Source: Gymnothorax reevesii (lineage: Eukaryota > Chordata > Actinopteri > Anguilliformes > Muraenidae). From it: 64,000 nucleotides of DNA. The notes under the pieces are model-generated. The model had not been told where the DNA came from, did no database searches, and saw only the letters and a program-made list of their open reading frames with translations. The translations under genes and the position numbers were made by a program. This document shows positions 40,720-57,766 of the stretch, in pieces. Position 1 is the stretch's first letter. Each line of letters starts with the position of its first letter. Location: contig CM056578.1 of assembly GCA_029721435.1 (NCBI GenBank), positions 11,470,313 to 11,534,312 of the forward strand. The letters run 5' to 3'.

Positions 40720-41507
40720 ATAGAAGTTTTGGTGAACTATAGAAGAGACTAGGATTAGTTTGTGTCTGACATGGTGGGGGCGTGGCATTATGATGGTGGC
40801 TCTCCATCATGATGTCGATCAGTCAACCATGATGGACGATGACATCGTCCATCGGCACAACCCTACTAAGTGACATAATGATGGGCGAGAGACACATGAT
40901 CATCGTTTGTTTCATGATTGGCTGGATGGATGCTTGTCCCCTTAAATATTGCTGGCTCACGGAACTGTGAGATGGCGTTATCGCCTTTTTCTTTTCGGAT
41001 GGATCAGTGTACCCTGGGCTACAGGAAATAAGTTTGGAAGCACTGAGGCACATTTCCTTAAAAATTTGAGATTTTGAACACACACGCAGCTGTCAAGTAA
41101 ATACTTCTGGGTCATTTCCCAGTAGTTAGGAACTTTCCTAAACAAGAAAGACTGTTTAAGCACAGCTTTAGTGTCTGCCGGTCCCCTGTGAGAGCGCTTT
41201 GACTTTTAGTCATGTTTCTTTTTTTGTTGCTGTCTTTTGGTGTCTGGGGTACCTTTTCATAATTTTTGACTCCTTGCCCCATGGAAGCTTAAATAATTGT
41301 ACAGTTTTTGTTTACAGTGCACCTGTGTTTCATGCACCGATAATTTTGACCCCATTGAAACTCTGCTGGTAACCTCATCTTGCTTTGGAGAAAGTTCTTT
41401 CTTATATAGAACTCTTTTATGCAGGAATATGCTGCTAGTTGCATTTATTTTAATAGAAATAACCTGTGTTGATATTTTAATAGGAATAACCTGTGTTGAT
41501 ATTTTTA

Positions 41508-41737
41508 CCTCCACCAACCAATGAAGTTAGGCAGAGCTTCTGTTTGTTAGTCCAGACAAAATCTCTCACATATCTCAATCAGTTTCAATATTTTGTGGAA
41601 GTGTGGGCCATGGACCAGGAAAAAATTGATACAATTTTGGGACAGATTTTAAGGACGCCATGGCCATATACGCTCAGTTGTTGGTGGCTAATGTGTTGGC
41701 GGCGGTTAGCGCTTTCTGAGTGCTTTCCAGTTGTTAA
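41508..41737. repeat. second copy of the CCTCC(A/G)CC repeat family
   Basis: It starts ACCTCCACCAACC and ends GGCGGCGGTTAGCGCTTTCT, then GAGTGCTTTCCAGTTGTTA. It aligns in order with the repeat at 23948-24247 (ACCTCCGCC, then GGCGGAGGTTCTGCGCTCTC and GAGTGCTCTTCTAGTTTC). It lies in stk10 intron 1. Just upstream, a 28-bp direct duplication (AATAGRAATAACCTGTGTTG...) spans 41451-41505. Confidence 0.65.
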
Positions 41738-43500
41738 TGTGGTTCAGAGATTTCTAACTAAAGCCATTTTTACGGGGGGGTCAGGATATTTGGTCCTCCT
41801 GTTGTTTGCATCTCCATCTGATTTGAGTCCTTGTTATGGCTGCATACGGTCATCATTCTTACAGGGTTTCAGTAGTAGCCGGCGATAGAGAAATGATAAA
41901 TGTGGCCAACCAAGGATGGGAGGGTAGACACACACAGATGGCCTATGTTGGCTGAATTATTTTCGTCTCATCCCGGGCCTCCACCTACGCGTGCATATGT
42001 AACCAGTGAGAGTTCGCATTTTCCATTAAGTAGGCCCAATACAAATGGCACTTCCTTTGTAAGCAAAGTTGCATACCTCTAGTGGCTGGTTAAAGGTCAT
42101 GCAAATTTTAGGTTTGTTTTTCAAGAAGAGGTCAAAGATGGGCCATGATTCCATCGTGAGGTGGAGTGGCAGGGTTGTGAGTTGGGAGGGTATGTGAAGC
42201 AGCTGCTTTGACCTAGTGGGTATTGGGAATGTGACTTGCACTAAGGCCCTTAATGCAAATAAATTGGTTAATTTTGAATGTGTTTTTGTGACATGGTCAG
42301 AGACTGCTTGGATTGTGATGCAGTGATGGGGTTGCACATGGTATGTGAGTGACTGCTGGTTAGAGGACTCGGTGGTAATGTTGGCCAATGGCTAACGGCT
42401 CTACTGCTACTGCTTAGTGATATTGGGGGTAGCTAGGGACTTGAATTGTGTATGTATTCATGTGTGCGCAAGCGTGTATGCATGTGTGTATGTGTGGGTG
42501 TGTGTGTCTGCATGTTTGTACCCATACAGTGTGTATGTATGTATGCGTGTGCCTGTTTGTGTGTGCGTGTGTGTGTGCGCGCATGTTAATAAATGGTAAT
42601 TGGCATGGTAAAACCCAGCAGTCCCCCCCCCCCAGCCCCTCCACATACTTTTGCACTAGTGCACTGATTGCTTAGTGAAGTTTATCTTAGGGCTGTATGT
42701 TTCACTCGCACTTGCTCTGTTGAAAATATCTCCCCTTGAGGTTTTGGGATTCGAGAGTTAAATTAGGAACTCATTTTCATACTTGGTGTGTAGTTGGAGT
42801 GGTGCAAGCTCGAATTCTTTCTGATCCACTGCAGGCTTAACCTCAGTGGTTTGTGCTCTAGTGCAGCTTTTTTGAACAGGAAGTATTCTGTCGACAACTG
42901 ATCATCTCTATGCAGCGAGGGTAGAAACGAAACGGTTTGTCATCTTGAAATGACGGGATGAAAGCATTTTTTTTTTCCTCGTAAAAATGAAACCATTTCA
43001 AGTCCTTAAATGATAGAACAAAGGGAGATTTTAGTTTATTTTAGCTTTTTGTGTCACTTTCCAGTCATTGCTGAGTTGTTGTTTGGAAACGTGTTAGACT
43101 ACACCAGCGATGAACAAGTTTTGTGTGATTGTGCGTACGTGACTGCTTGTGTGAGTGCACGTTTGTTAGTTTTTGTGTGTGTGTGTGTGTGTGAGTGTGA
43201 GTGTACATGTGTGTGTATATGGGTCAGTGTGTGGGGACAGCTCTATCTCAGCCAGAGAGAATCCAGGCCCCCTCCGTTAATGACCTCCAGGAAATTGTAG
43301 GTCTCGTGTGGGAAGAGAGAGGCATTCCGATGTCATTTCCTGTCGGCGTTTTCTCTTGCCCTCCGCTGGGAAGAGATGTTAGGATGCCGAAAGGCGGGGC
43401 CATGGAACATGTGACCCAGCGGCAGAGCAGAGCTTGTCGCGGGAGAGGGAGATGCAGAGGCCATCCGAGGAAGGGAGCGTGGTGGAGAGAGAGAACCCAG
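41738..43500. repeat. stk10 intron 1 with GT-rich cryptic microsatellites
   Basis: Interrupted (GT)n occupies about 42445-42590 and again about 43168-43222. The frames that read as cysteine/valine-rich or histidine/threonine-rich peptides are products of these repeats. The rest shows nothing recognisable. Confidence 0.65.
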
Positions 43501-43610
43501 ACCTCCCTCTGAGCCTGGGAAAGAGAAGGAGAGAGACGGAGGGAGGAGGGAAAATGAGAGAGAGAGGAGAGTGAGATTTTGGGTGCGGTACAGGGGGATT
43601 GAGCTGGAGG

Positions 43611-43641
<31 letters not shown>

Positions 43642-43660
43642 CGCTTTGGGGAAGAGTTAA
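43500..43660. repeat. (GA)n / purine-rich tract
   Basis: Purine-rich DNA with a pure (GA)n run at about 43616-43641, directly preceding the hexamer array. Confidence 0.85.
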
Positions 43661-43680
43661 GGTGAGAAAGATTGGCAGAG

Positions 43681-44308
43681 TGTGAGTGTGAGTGTGAGTG
43701 TGAGTGTGAGTGTGAGTGTGAGTGTGAGTGAGTGTGAGTGTGAGTGTGAGGGTGAGTGTGAGCGTGAGGGTGAGAGTGTGAGGGTGAGAGTGAGAGTGAG
43801 GGTGAGGGTGAGGGTGAGTGTGAGAGTGAGGGTGAGAGTGAGGGTAAGACTGAGTGTGAGAGTGAGGGTGAGAGTGAGGGTGAGTGTGAGAGTGTGAGGG
43901 TGAGAGTGTGAGGGTGAGAGTGAGAGTGAGGGTGAGGGTGAGTGTGAGAGTGAGAGTGAGGGTGAGAGTGAGGGTAAGACTGAGTGTGAGAGTGAGGGTG
44001 AGTGTGAGAGTGAGGGTGAGAGGGTGAGGGTGAGGGTGAGAGTGAGGGTAAGACTGAGAGTGAGAGTGAGAGTGAGGGTGAGGGTGAGAGTGAGGGTGAG
44101 GGTGAGGGTGAGAGTGAGAGTGAGGGTGAGGGTGAGGGTGAGAGTGAGAGTGAGAGTGAGGGTAAGACTGAGTGAGAGTGAGGGTGAGGGTGAGAGTGAG
44201 GGTGAGGTTGAGGGTTAGGGTGAGCGTGACAGTGAGGGTGAGAGTGAGGGTGAGGTTGAGGGTTAGGGTGAGAGTGAGGGTGAGAGTGAGGAAGAGGGTG
44301 AGAGTGGG
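43681..44308 (+). repeat. GTGAGN hexamer minisatellite in stk10 intron 1
   Basis: About 104 tandem hexamers, mostly GTGAGT, GTGAGA and GTGAGG, occur in higher-order blocks. The variant GGGTAAGACTGAG recurs at about 43843, 43973, 44047 and 44160. The translated valine/serine/arginine-rich frames are artefacts. On the stk10 sense strand each GTGAGT or GTAAGA resembles a 5' splice site; the GGGTGAGGGTGAGG runs have G-quadruplex potential. Confidence 0.95.
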
Positions 44309-44957
44309 AACAGTATACCTTAATATTGATATTGTGGTGATATTGTAGGGATTTATAGTGGTGTTTTCACAAAATATTCACACAATGCGATTTTTGAATT
44401 TTTGAGAGGCATCCTTTAGTAACTAATATGCATGTGATGACTGAGCATGTGCAGGCAACAGCTAGAACAGTCTAATAAGTGCAGAAAATTGAATCCTTTT
44501 ATTGCATTGCAACCTCTAAAAGCAGAAAAGGCAGCACTTATGTCATACCACAGAATTAGTTTATCCAACATTCCAAACTGATGTGTTAATCACTCCCTCG
44601 ATACAATATCAGTACATTTCACACTGTAGATACCATTGACAGAGAGGGTTTCATGAAAAATTACAGAGAGTTCCTCTTGAGATTAGGCGTATGACATTTT
44701 ATTCCTGAGAGTGTAGTGCTGAGAGAGCGTGTTCACGGGAGAACCTCACAGAGAGCACTCCAGTACAGCTCCCCAGAGGTAAAAGAGGACCCGTTAAACC
44801 AGGACGTGGCTGTGCTGTTCTGTTCCTATCCAAACGCACTCATTCATCACCGAATCCCCCGTAGACAGGCAGCACGCACCATCTGTACATCTGAGTCTGT
44901 GATGGTGAATCATCAGTCTATCGGCTGGTCTCATGCACCCACACTATGCACTGTTTA

Positions 44958-44999
<42 letters not shown>

Positions 45000-45022
45000 C
45001 ACACTCCACACACGCACACATA

Positions 45023-45070
<48 letters not shown>

Positions 45071-47726
45071 TGCGCACACGCAAACACACATACACACACA
45101 CGCGCTCACAGGCAAACACCCCCATGCACACACACGCAAACACACTGTCCTCTCAGTTCCTGTAGGCCAACAGGGTGTTTGGTCTGGGTTGAGGTTGCAA
45201 ATTACTGTGTGTCTGTTCAAACTCTCCCTCTCTCCCTCCATTTCTCTCTTTTCCCCTTCCTCTCTTTACCTCCATCGCTGACCTCACCATTTATTTTTAG
45301 TCAATTGTGAGGTCACATTTGTGTGAGGTCACAGGTATGTGTGTGTGTCATTCAGTGAGCATTCTAATGCTGATGTAACAATAGCCACTAGTAATCAGAA
45401 CAATGGAGTCCTGGAGCACTGTGAATTCCACTGATACAGAATTTTGAAAAATAATGTTTTGAAAAACCACCACCTTTCCCAAAGGATTCAATAAAAAGTA
45501 CTATAATATGTCCATTTTAAAGGTATGAATTGAACATTAAATATTATTGAGGTAGGCACTGTCTTTGGGGTCGTTTGCCTCAGAAGCATAGCAGCGACTT
45601 CGGTCGACCCCAGACATGTCTTGTTAATAGACAGAGACCGAATCATTCATTAGTAGAATTTTAGATGCAGGTTTGAAATGAAGGTGTATGTAAGGTGTGT
45701 GTAACTTTTCAAGTTGTTTTTTAGTCATGAAGTGAAATGCTGTTGAAGACTATCCTTTCATTTCAAATTGAGGCCTCCTTTTGAGCCAGTTTCTCTCCCA
45801 GAGTAGCTGTGCTTTACCAGTGAATGAGGATGTTTTCTCAACATCTGATTTTGTCAACATGCTGCGTGTAGGTGTCTGTTGTGTTTTTAGCGTTCGGTCA
45901 TTGTCTGGGCCCTGTTCCGACTGTATTAGGAGTCATGAGTCATTAAACTTGTCCTCGTCTCCTCTAGAAATCCCTCCCTCCTCGCCTGTCTCTCTCCCTC
46001 CTTCCTTCAGTACAATCTGTGAATCACATCTTTGCTCTTTTTTTGCATCTCTTCCCCCCCAAAGTAAACACAGTAAAGTATAAATATCTGTGCGCCATCT
46101 CTGTCTTATAGGTCATGTACATGTCTTTCTCCCGTATGCTTGCCTTCTGGATAATATAATTATCTAAATCTTGTATTCATTATCACCTCTCGATAATGAA
46201 ATATCTATGTCCTGGGTGCTGGTCCTGTGTGCTGGTCCTCTAGGAAGTATTAAGCGGGATCAGGAACTGTGTGATGTCATTGGTTTTGCTGTATTGTGTA
46301 ATGTTACATAGTGTTAAATTCCTTTGTAATTTAGATTGCAGTAAGGAGTACATGTCCTGTCTCATATGGTTCTGCTGGTACAATAATACTTGCCCCCCCC
46401 CCCCCCCCCCCCCAAATGTTGAGTCTGAATGAATGTAAATGGAAGATCCTTAACAATAATGTTGTTTTAATCTTGGTGCTTAATTTTTAAAGGTCCACAA
46501 AGTCATATTCCCGTGTCTGTTCTTTGCATTAAGAAGCACCCTGCTCTTGATCTCTGTACTGACACCCACCAACACGGCATGATCACACCTCATGTTTACT
46601 CTCGTGAGCCCTGGAGGGCACATTGCACTCATTCCATGGCGGAAAGTTGAAGCGATTCAATCACCGTTGTTATCTCGTCCGAGTGATGTCAGAATGAGAT
46701 TTATGTTTTTCTGGCCCCTGATATGGTTGTTTGTGCAGCAGGAGCCGTGAAAACAGAGAGCATGGATGAGGTGGTCATTTTGACAACCTTTTCCAAGTCC
46801 TCGGAGTTTGCCTGATGACATTAGTAAGATCTAATGTTAGTATCACAAAGTACTTCAGTATTTTGGATCAGTATTTTGCCTTGGGGCTTTATTGTTCACC
46901 ATCTTTACTTCTCTGGCAATCAAAGGAAATGGTTAAAATAATGAGCAATAAAGTTGAAACTTTCGTACCATAAAATATGGCCATTGACGTTAATGAAAGA
47001 GTCGTATAGAGCTCTATTTGGACGGGATTTAGTGTTCAGGACCATTCCAAGACCTTGGTAATGCATTTGCCAAGTGACTCAATATTTTACGTGTATATGA
47101 ATCACACAGATTTAGTATTACCTGGGGTTATTTTTTTCGGAGGATTTTCAGAATTTTTATTGGAAATGCTTAGAAGTTAGCTTGGTGGCGAATTCGGACT
47201 CGGCATATATTGCATACATGCTCTGGTCAATATTAACTGAACCCCCCCCGCCCCAGTAAAACTAGTCCCATCAGAAGGAGACGAAGGTCATAAGAAATTA
47301 TTAAACATGTTTTCTGCGCATCCAGCAAGATAGCAAGTTTGAAGCTGCTTATTTTGCTTTAGCCGTCTTTGGCTTTTTGGTCATGACTACCTCAGACCTT
47401 GCTACTTGGTGATGAGCTTTCATTTAAAATGCAAAATTTGTTGCACCTGACTCAGAAACAACACAAATTAAGCACCGGTAATTGGAGAAGATGCCCAGCA
47501 GCAGCTACTGGCAATGATCCCACTGCCTACTGAGTTTAATGAGAAATGTTTGGAGATCTTGTTGGATCACAAAGCTTGTCTTCTTCTGTGAAGAAGATGT
47601 TACTTAGTTGTTTTCTTATAATTCTATGGTTCTTTAAACATGGTGGTGTGCCTTGTTGAATTAAATAAACAATTTTACTCATCATTCCATGAGAGGGTAC
47701 ATAATTTCGAACATATTTGTTTGCAT
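44309..47726. repeat. stk10 intron 1 with a large (CA)n microsatellite
   Basis: (CA)n with interruptions spans about 44967-45145. A pure C21 run lies at 46393-46413. A short piece at about 45570-45625 (CCTCAGAAGCATAGCAGCGAC) resembles part of the hairpin repeat at 49393-49507. No gene is recognised. Confidence 0.7.
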
Positions 47727-48330
47727 TGGGGGGCCGCCAAGCCAATGTTGACATGGAGATTAAAAAAATTTTTTGAAGTATGTATTATGATTGGTCATTA
47801 TTAGTGGAAAACTCATTGAAATATTTTGCTAAACTGTTAAAATGTAAATAATTATGTATACATGTATAATATATTGAAATAAATACATTGAAACTAATTT
47901 ATACTATTGTTGTCATTCCGTGACAATTTGCCTCTTGTAATTCCGTGACATTGACTTCTTGAAATTTCTTGCCCATAAAGCAGGGTTAAAGTCAATATTT
48001 GTTTCTATAACTTACAGCATTAACAAAAAACACCTTAAATATGAACATATTGAAGTTTCATAACTTAACTATGACAGGAACATCACTTTCTGGATAGTTA
48101 AACAAAACATAAAAAAAACCTCGTCAATTTTGTGTAATTCCATGATGGAAATAGTTTTTGCTTGTTTCTTCTATGAAAATTTCTCAAAAAATAAATTTTC
48201 ACTTAATAATATTAAAGAACAAGTTAATACCTTCAACATGACATATCATACTTGATTTTCTTATTTAGTTGTAGAGTTACAACCTAAAATGTAATGGGAC
48301 TGTAATTCAGTGACAGCTTGGCGGCCCCCA
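47727..48330. mobile_element. ~600-bp MITE with GGGGGCCGCCAAG ends
   Basis: GGGGGGCCGCCAAG on the left (47728-47741) is inverted at the right end (CTTGGCGGCCCCCA, 48317-48330). The interior is AT-rich, with repeated ATTCCGTGACA phrases (47926-47950 and variants near 48137 and 48306) in both halves. No frame. Target duplication unclear. Confidence 0.65.
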
Positions 48331-48956
48331 TTTTTGATTTATATTATTTTGTATTGTCTTTGTCTAAAAATGACTTGGTGGCCCTTTAAGTCTCTCTAAA
48401 AGTGTTTTGCTGTTGTGTTGGTTGTAGTTCTCTCCCATGCGATTTGGGTGGAGTGTTTCTTATCTTTTTTAGTGCTTTTAAAATGTGGTTCAGCAAGACT
48501 TTAATTAGATGCTTGTGTTCTCCCGAGAGCCGTTTCGATTCAGGTTTGGTTTTTGTCTGGGCGGGGGGGGATGGGGGTGGAGGGGTCGTGTCTCTGATTG
48601 CATCCATCCACGGCACAGGAAGAATGAGATTCTCTCAGTTGGATGGCCAAATGTTTCGCAAGATGCTGTTCAGGGTTTGGTTCGTTTTCAAAGCAGGTTC
48701 TTGTTGACGCGGCTCATTCCGTTCATGCTGCCTGCAGATTTTGGTTAATTACGGCCCAGTCCTGTGATAATTGGGTGTTGTGTTCTCACGGCTTATGAAT
48801 ACTGCCCGCATCTTTTGTGTTTTTTATCAGAGCTGAGAAAACGGAAGTGATCTTTGTAGCAGGGTGGTTTTCACAACTTTAGTTTCCTGTAAAGCACAAA
48901 AATGGGGCCCCACCTCTTAGACTCGCTGCTAAAGGTCAGAGATTGACCGCCTAGGC

Positions 48957-49110
48957 CAGGGATCATCAAATCTGGCCTTCAAATACAATTCCAAGCCCTG
49001 TTATTCTTTCCTCCTGGCTAATTTGCTGATCGGTTAGAGCAACTGATCAGCCAGACTGGTTTCACACCTTCCAAGGAAAAGGGAGAGTGGAACCAGCAGT
49101 TCCCAGAGCC
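48957..49110. repeat. interspersed repeat, copy 2
   Basis: AGGGATCATCAAATCTGGCC, GATCGGTTAGAGCAACTGAT and CCAGCAGTTCCCAG occur in the same order and spacing as in the copy at 12439-12720. Confidence 0.7.
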
Positions 49111-49189
49111 AAACCATGTTCTGTTTAGCCCGCTTGGCCGTAAGGCCCAAGGGGCTTATGCTATGTTCGGGGTCTTTAGTGGTGGTCTG

Positions 49190-49510
49190 TCATGACGTGC
49201 ATGCGTCTGTGCATGCACAGACGTTTGGCTTGTCTGCGCTTTAGTGTCTTGAGTCTTTGATCGATCCTTTTCATATTTCGTATGCGTATATGGTCATAAG
49301 GTACTATAAGGTACCGATACTTTGGCCAGTAGGGGGCGTTCCATTTCGGCCATGTTTGGCCAAGCAGGCGCAGTGGCTCTGCCTCTATTTTTGTGTCGCC
49401 TGCGAAGCATAGCAGCACATAGGGATCACTTTGTTCGGCGTCTGTCTGTCCGGTAGTCACACTTTCAGTTGGTAGTCACACTTTCACATAAGCTTCGCAG
49501 GCGACACATG
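49190..49510. repeat. hairpin-forming repeat segment
   Basis: GTGTCGCCTGCGAAGC (49393-49408) is perfectly inverted at 49492-49507. Between the arms GGTAGTCACACTTTCA is directly repeated (49452-49467, 49471-49486). Upstream, GTCTGTGCATGCACAGAC near 49205 is a perfect 18-bp palindrome. Probably part of an interspersed fish repeat; no gene. Confidence 0.7.
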
Positions 49511-54774
<5,264 letters not shown>

Positions 54775-54790
54775 ATGACGTCCAACCTCC

Positions 54791-55091
54791 GGCCTGGGGC
54801 CTTTCTGTGTGGAGTTTGCATGTTCTCCCCGTGTTCGCATGGGTTTTATCCGGGTACCCCGGTTTCCTCCCACAGTCCAAAGACATGCATATCAGGTTAA
54901 TTGGAGGCACTAAATTGCCCATAGGTATGAGTGTGAGAGTGAATGGTCTGTGAATGGTGTGTGCGCCCTGCGATGGATTGACAACCTGTCCAGGGTGGGT
55001 CCCTGCCTTTGCCCGTAGTCATCTGGGATAGGCTCCAGCTCACCCCTTGACCCTAGTGAGGAATAAGCGGGTGTAGAAGATGAATGAATGA
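54791..55091 (+). mobile_element. 5'-truncated tRNA-derived SINE with target duplication
   Basis: It has the same body as the SINE at 17590 (GGCCTGGGGCCTTTCTGTGT, GTTCTCCCCGTGTTCGCATG), then TTGACAACCTGTCCAGGGTG, TCTGGGATAGGCTCCAGCTC and a (TGAA)n tail. The Pol III boxes are missing. ATGACGTCCAACCTCC (54775-54790) before it and ATGACGTCCTTCCTCC (55092-55107) after it form the target duplication. Confidence 0.9.
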
Positions 55092-55745
55092 ATGACGTCC
55101 TTCCTCCACACCTGTGGAAAAGTGTTCATTGTGGTTTCACTCCCACCCTGTCAAAGAGGCCCTCATTGGACTATATCACACAGAGGGAGACTTTAGGAAG
55201 CCGTAGGTTGCCCCATAAACCTCAGCAGAATCCAACTGATGCCATAGGGTAGATGTGTAATAGTTGTGTCAAGGGTAAAATGGAGCAGTATCTTTCCACA
55301 CCTAATATGAAATTACAACCTTGTATTGGCACAGGATGAGCCCCCAATAGCCCGCTATTGGGATACAAAAGTAATGACCGCCATCAATGAAGTTGGATGG
55401 AGGCTGTGTTTCCTTCCCTGTTTATTCATCTCTCGGTCTGTGTGAAAGCAGTAGTTCAGGAAAAAAAAAATTGCGGATCAATTTCGACGAAACCTTGAGG
55501 TCATATGTCACAATGGTTAGAGGTAATTAGATTTTCACAGGTCAAGATCAAAGTCAGCATTTCAAATTGGTCAAAAACGATGGGGTATTTTGGGGAAATA
55601 CACAATCCTAAAAATTTGTCCTCCCCCTAATTTGGCTTTCCCTCGATGTCAGTGTAAAGACACTGAAGGTTTCTGTCAGTGGGAATACCTTGAGCATCCA
55701 GAAGTGGCAGCCTTCTTTTGGATCAAGCAGTGACAGCATAGTTAC
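55092..55745. other. stk10 intron 2, nothing recognised
   Basis: Intronic sequence with a short A run near 55460; no gene or repeat call can be supported. Confidence 0.5.
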
Positions 55746-57240
55746 TTACAACCCCATTTCCTAATAAAGTTGAGATTCTGTGTAATATTAAAACAAATAC
55801 AAGATGCAATGATTTGAAAATTATTAAAACCATATGTTATTGAATATAGTACAAACACAACATTTCAGATGCTGAAACTTGATTTTTTTTTAAAGATTTA
55901 TTCCCATTTTGAAATTGATGCCAGCAACAATTTTCAAAAAAACGTTGAGACAGTGGTTTAGCACTGTTGCATCACATCTTTGAACAACATATGGTACTTT
56001 TCCACTGCATAGTTCGGCTGTACTCGACTTTGTTTTTATGCATTTCCATAGTGAATAGTACCTGGTACCTGGTACCTTTTTACCTTTTTCTTTTTTTTAA
56101 GAAGCATTTGGGAACTGAGGACAACAACTGCTGTAGTTTTGAAAGCAAAATATATTCCCATTCTTGCTTGATGTAGGATTTCAGCATCTCAACACTTATT
56201 TATATTTTTGTTTCATAATGCACTGAATGTTTTCAGTGGGTGACAGATTTGGATTGCTGACAGACCAGTTTAGCAACTGGACTCTCTTACTACTAAGCAA
56301 TGTTGTTGTAATGTCTGCCTGATATGGTTTGGCATTTTATTGCTGAAGTAAGCAAGGACTTCCCTAAAAAAATTTGGTTTGGATGGCAGTATATGTTGCC
56401 CTAAAACCTGTATATTTTTCAGTATAAATGTTGTATCAGAGATGTGCTAGTTTCCCATGCCATGTGCGTTAAGTCACCCCCATACTGTCAAGGAAGCTCA
56501 GTGCTCTTATCGGCCTGATGTTCCCTCTCATCTTTAGCCTGAAGAACACAACATGCATTATCTAAAAAAACCAATATCACATTTTTGTCGAACTACAGGT
56601 CCGTTTTCCCCTTTGCCTCAGTCCATCTGAAATGTGCTCTGGCCGGGAGAAGACGGCAGCATTTCTGGATCTTGGTCATGTCTAGTTTTATCTTTACATG
56701 GTAGATTTTTAACTTCTGTTTGTGGATGCAGCAACAAACAGTGTTCACTAACAATGGATTTCAGAAATATTCCTGATCCCTTGCACTGATTTCCACCACC
56801 TAATCCGGTCTGTTTTTAACGCTGTCCAGCCTGAGGGCCTGAAGATCATGGCCATTCAGTATTTTTTTCCGGCCTTGTCCTTTGCGTAGAGATTTGTCTG
56901 GATTCTCTGAATCTTTTAATGATATTATGTGCCGTAAATGATGAAATCCCCAAATTCTTTGCCATTTTATGTTTGCCCGTGCAGTCTTTCACCGAGTGGT
57001 AAAGTCATTGCCATCTTTCAGAGGTGAAGACAAGGCCTGTCTGGGATTTTCCTTTTTTACCCCCATCATGTTACTGACCTGTTGCCAATTTGGGAGATAT
57101 TCCATCAGGTGTATTTTTGGCATAATACAGCGTTTCCAGTCTTTTTTTTGCCCCTTTCCCAATTTTTTTTTGAAATGTGTTGCCAGCATCTGGTTCTAAA
57201 TAGGCAGATAGTTTGCAAAAAAACAATAAAATTTCTCATT
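55746..57240 (-). mobile_element. Tc1-like transposon C, full-size but decayed
   Basis: The left end reads TACAACCCCATTTCCTAATA. The minus strand carries a decayed transposase: about 57090-56900 encodes a start, an HTH region and a segment resembling ATTTCATCATTTACGGCACA and AAAAGATTCAGAGAATCC in DNA. Near 56250-56120 the C-terminal region (LSP-ENI-like, QEWEYILLSKLQQ-like) is recognisable. Many stops and frameshifts are present. The right terminus is eroded. The family end matches the MITE at 18313-18744, which is probably an internally deleted relative. Confidence 0.8.
55990..56095. repeat. short insertion in Tc1 element C
   Basis: About 100 bp interrupts the element: GGTACTTTTCCACTGCATAG on the left and a repeated ACCTGGTACC on the right. 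The inverted GGTAC ends suggest a very small MITE. Confidence 0.4.
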
Positions 57241-57766
57241 TTCAACATTTGATATTGAAACTTAGAAATGCTACTGTTTTTCTGAAAGCTATGTTCATCT
57301 TACTTCATATGACTACAGTAGAGCTTTAACCAAAAACCTTCATGGACTCAGTTAAGCACCTTACCTTAGGCTGTAGCCAGACCGTACCATGAGAACACAA
57401 GTATGCAGTGTGAGGGCACGCCTGTCTCTGGGCGAGGAGATGGGACTTGCACCTAAGCAATGTAAAGCTTCATTTCCCGGCAATGTGCGGTGACTAAACC
57501 AAAGGGAGAAATGTCAGCCCGAGGACTTTAACTGGCCTCTTTCCAGAGCATGCTGTTATGCCTTCTTCCCTGTTCTGCGTCTGTCTCGAGTGCCAAACAC
57601 TGGTTTTATCCAGCACGCCTTCAACATTCCTGCACATGGCCCAAGGCTACTAACCGCATTGGCACTTTATTGTGTATACGTTACAATTTACTGGGTTTAT
57701 TTAATGTCAGACACGCTTTGCACGGGCAACTCCAATGACTCAAGTTGTGTAATTCAACATTACGTA
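57241..57766. other. stk10 intron 2, nothing recognised
   Basis: No exon or repeat family recognised between two transposon remnants. Confidence 0.5.

Noticed and set aside
42414..45281. Cys/Val-, His/Thr- and Val/Arg/Ser-rich open frames
   Set aside because: Products of (GT)n, (CA)n and GTGAGN repeats, not proteins.
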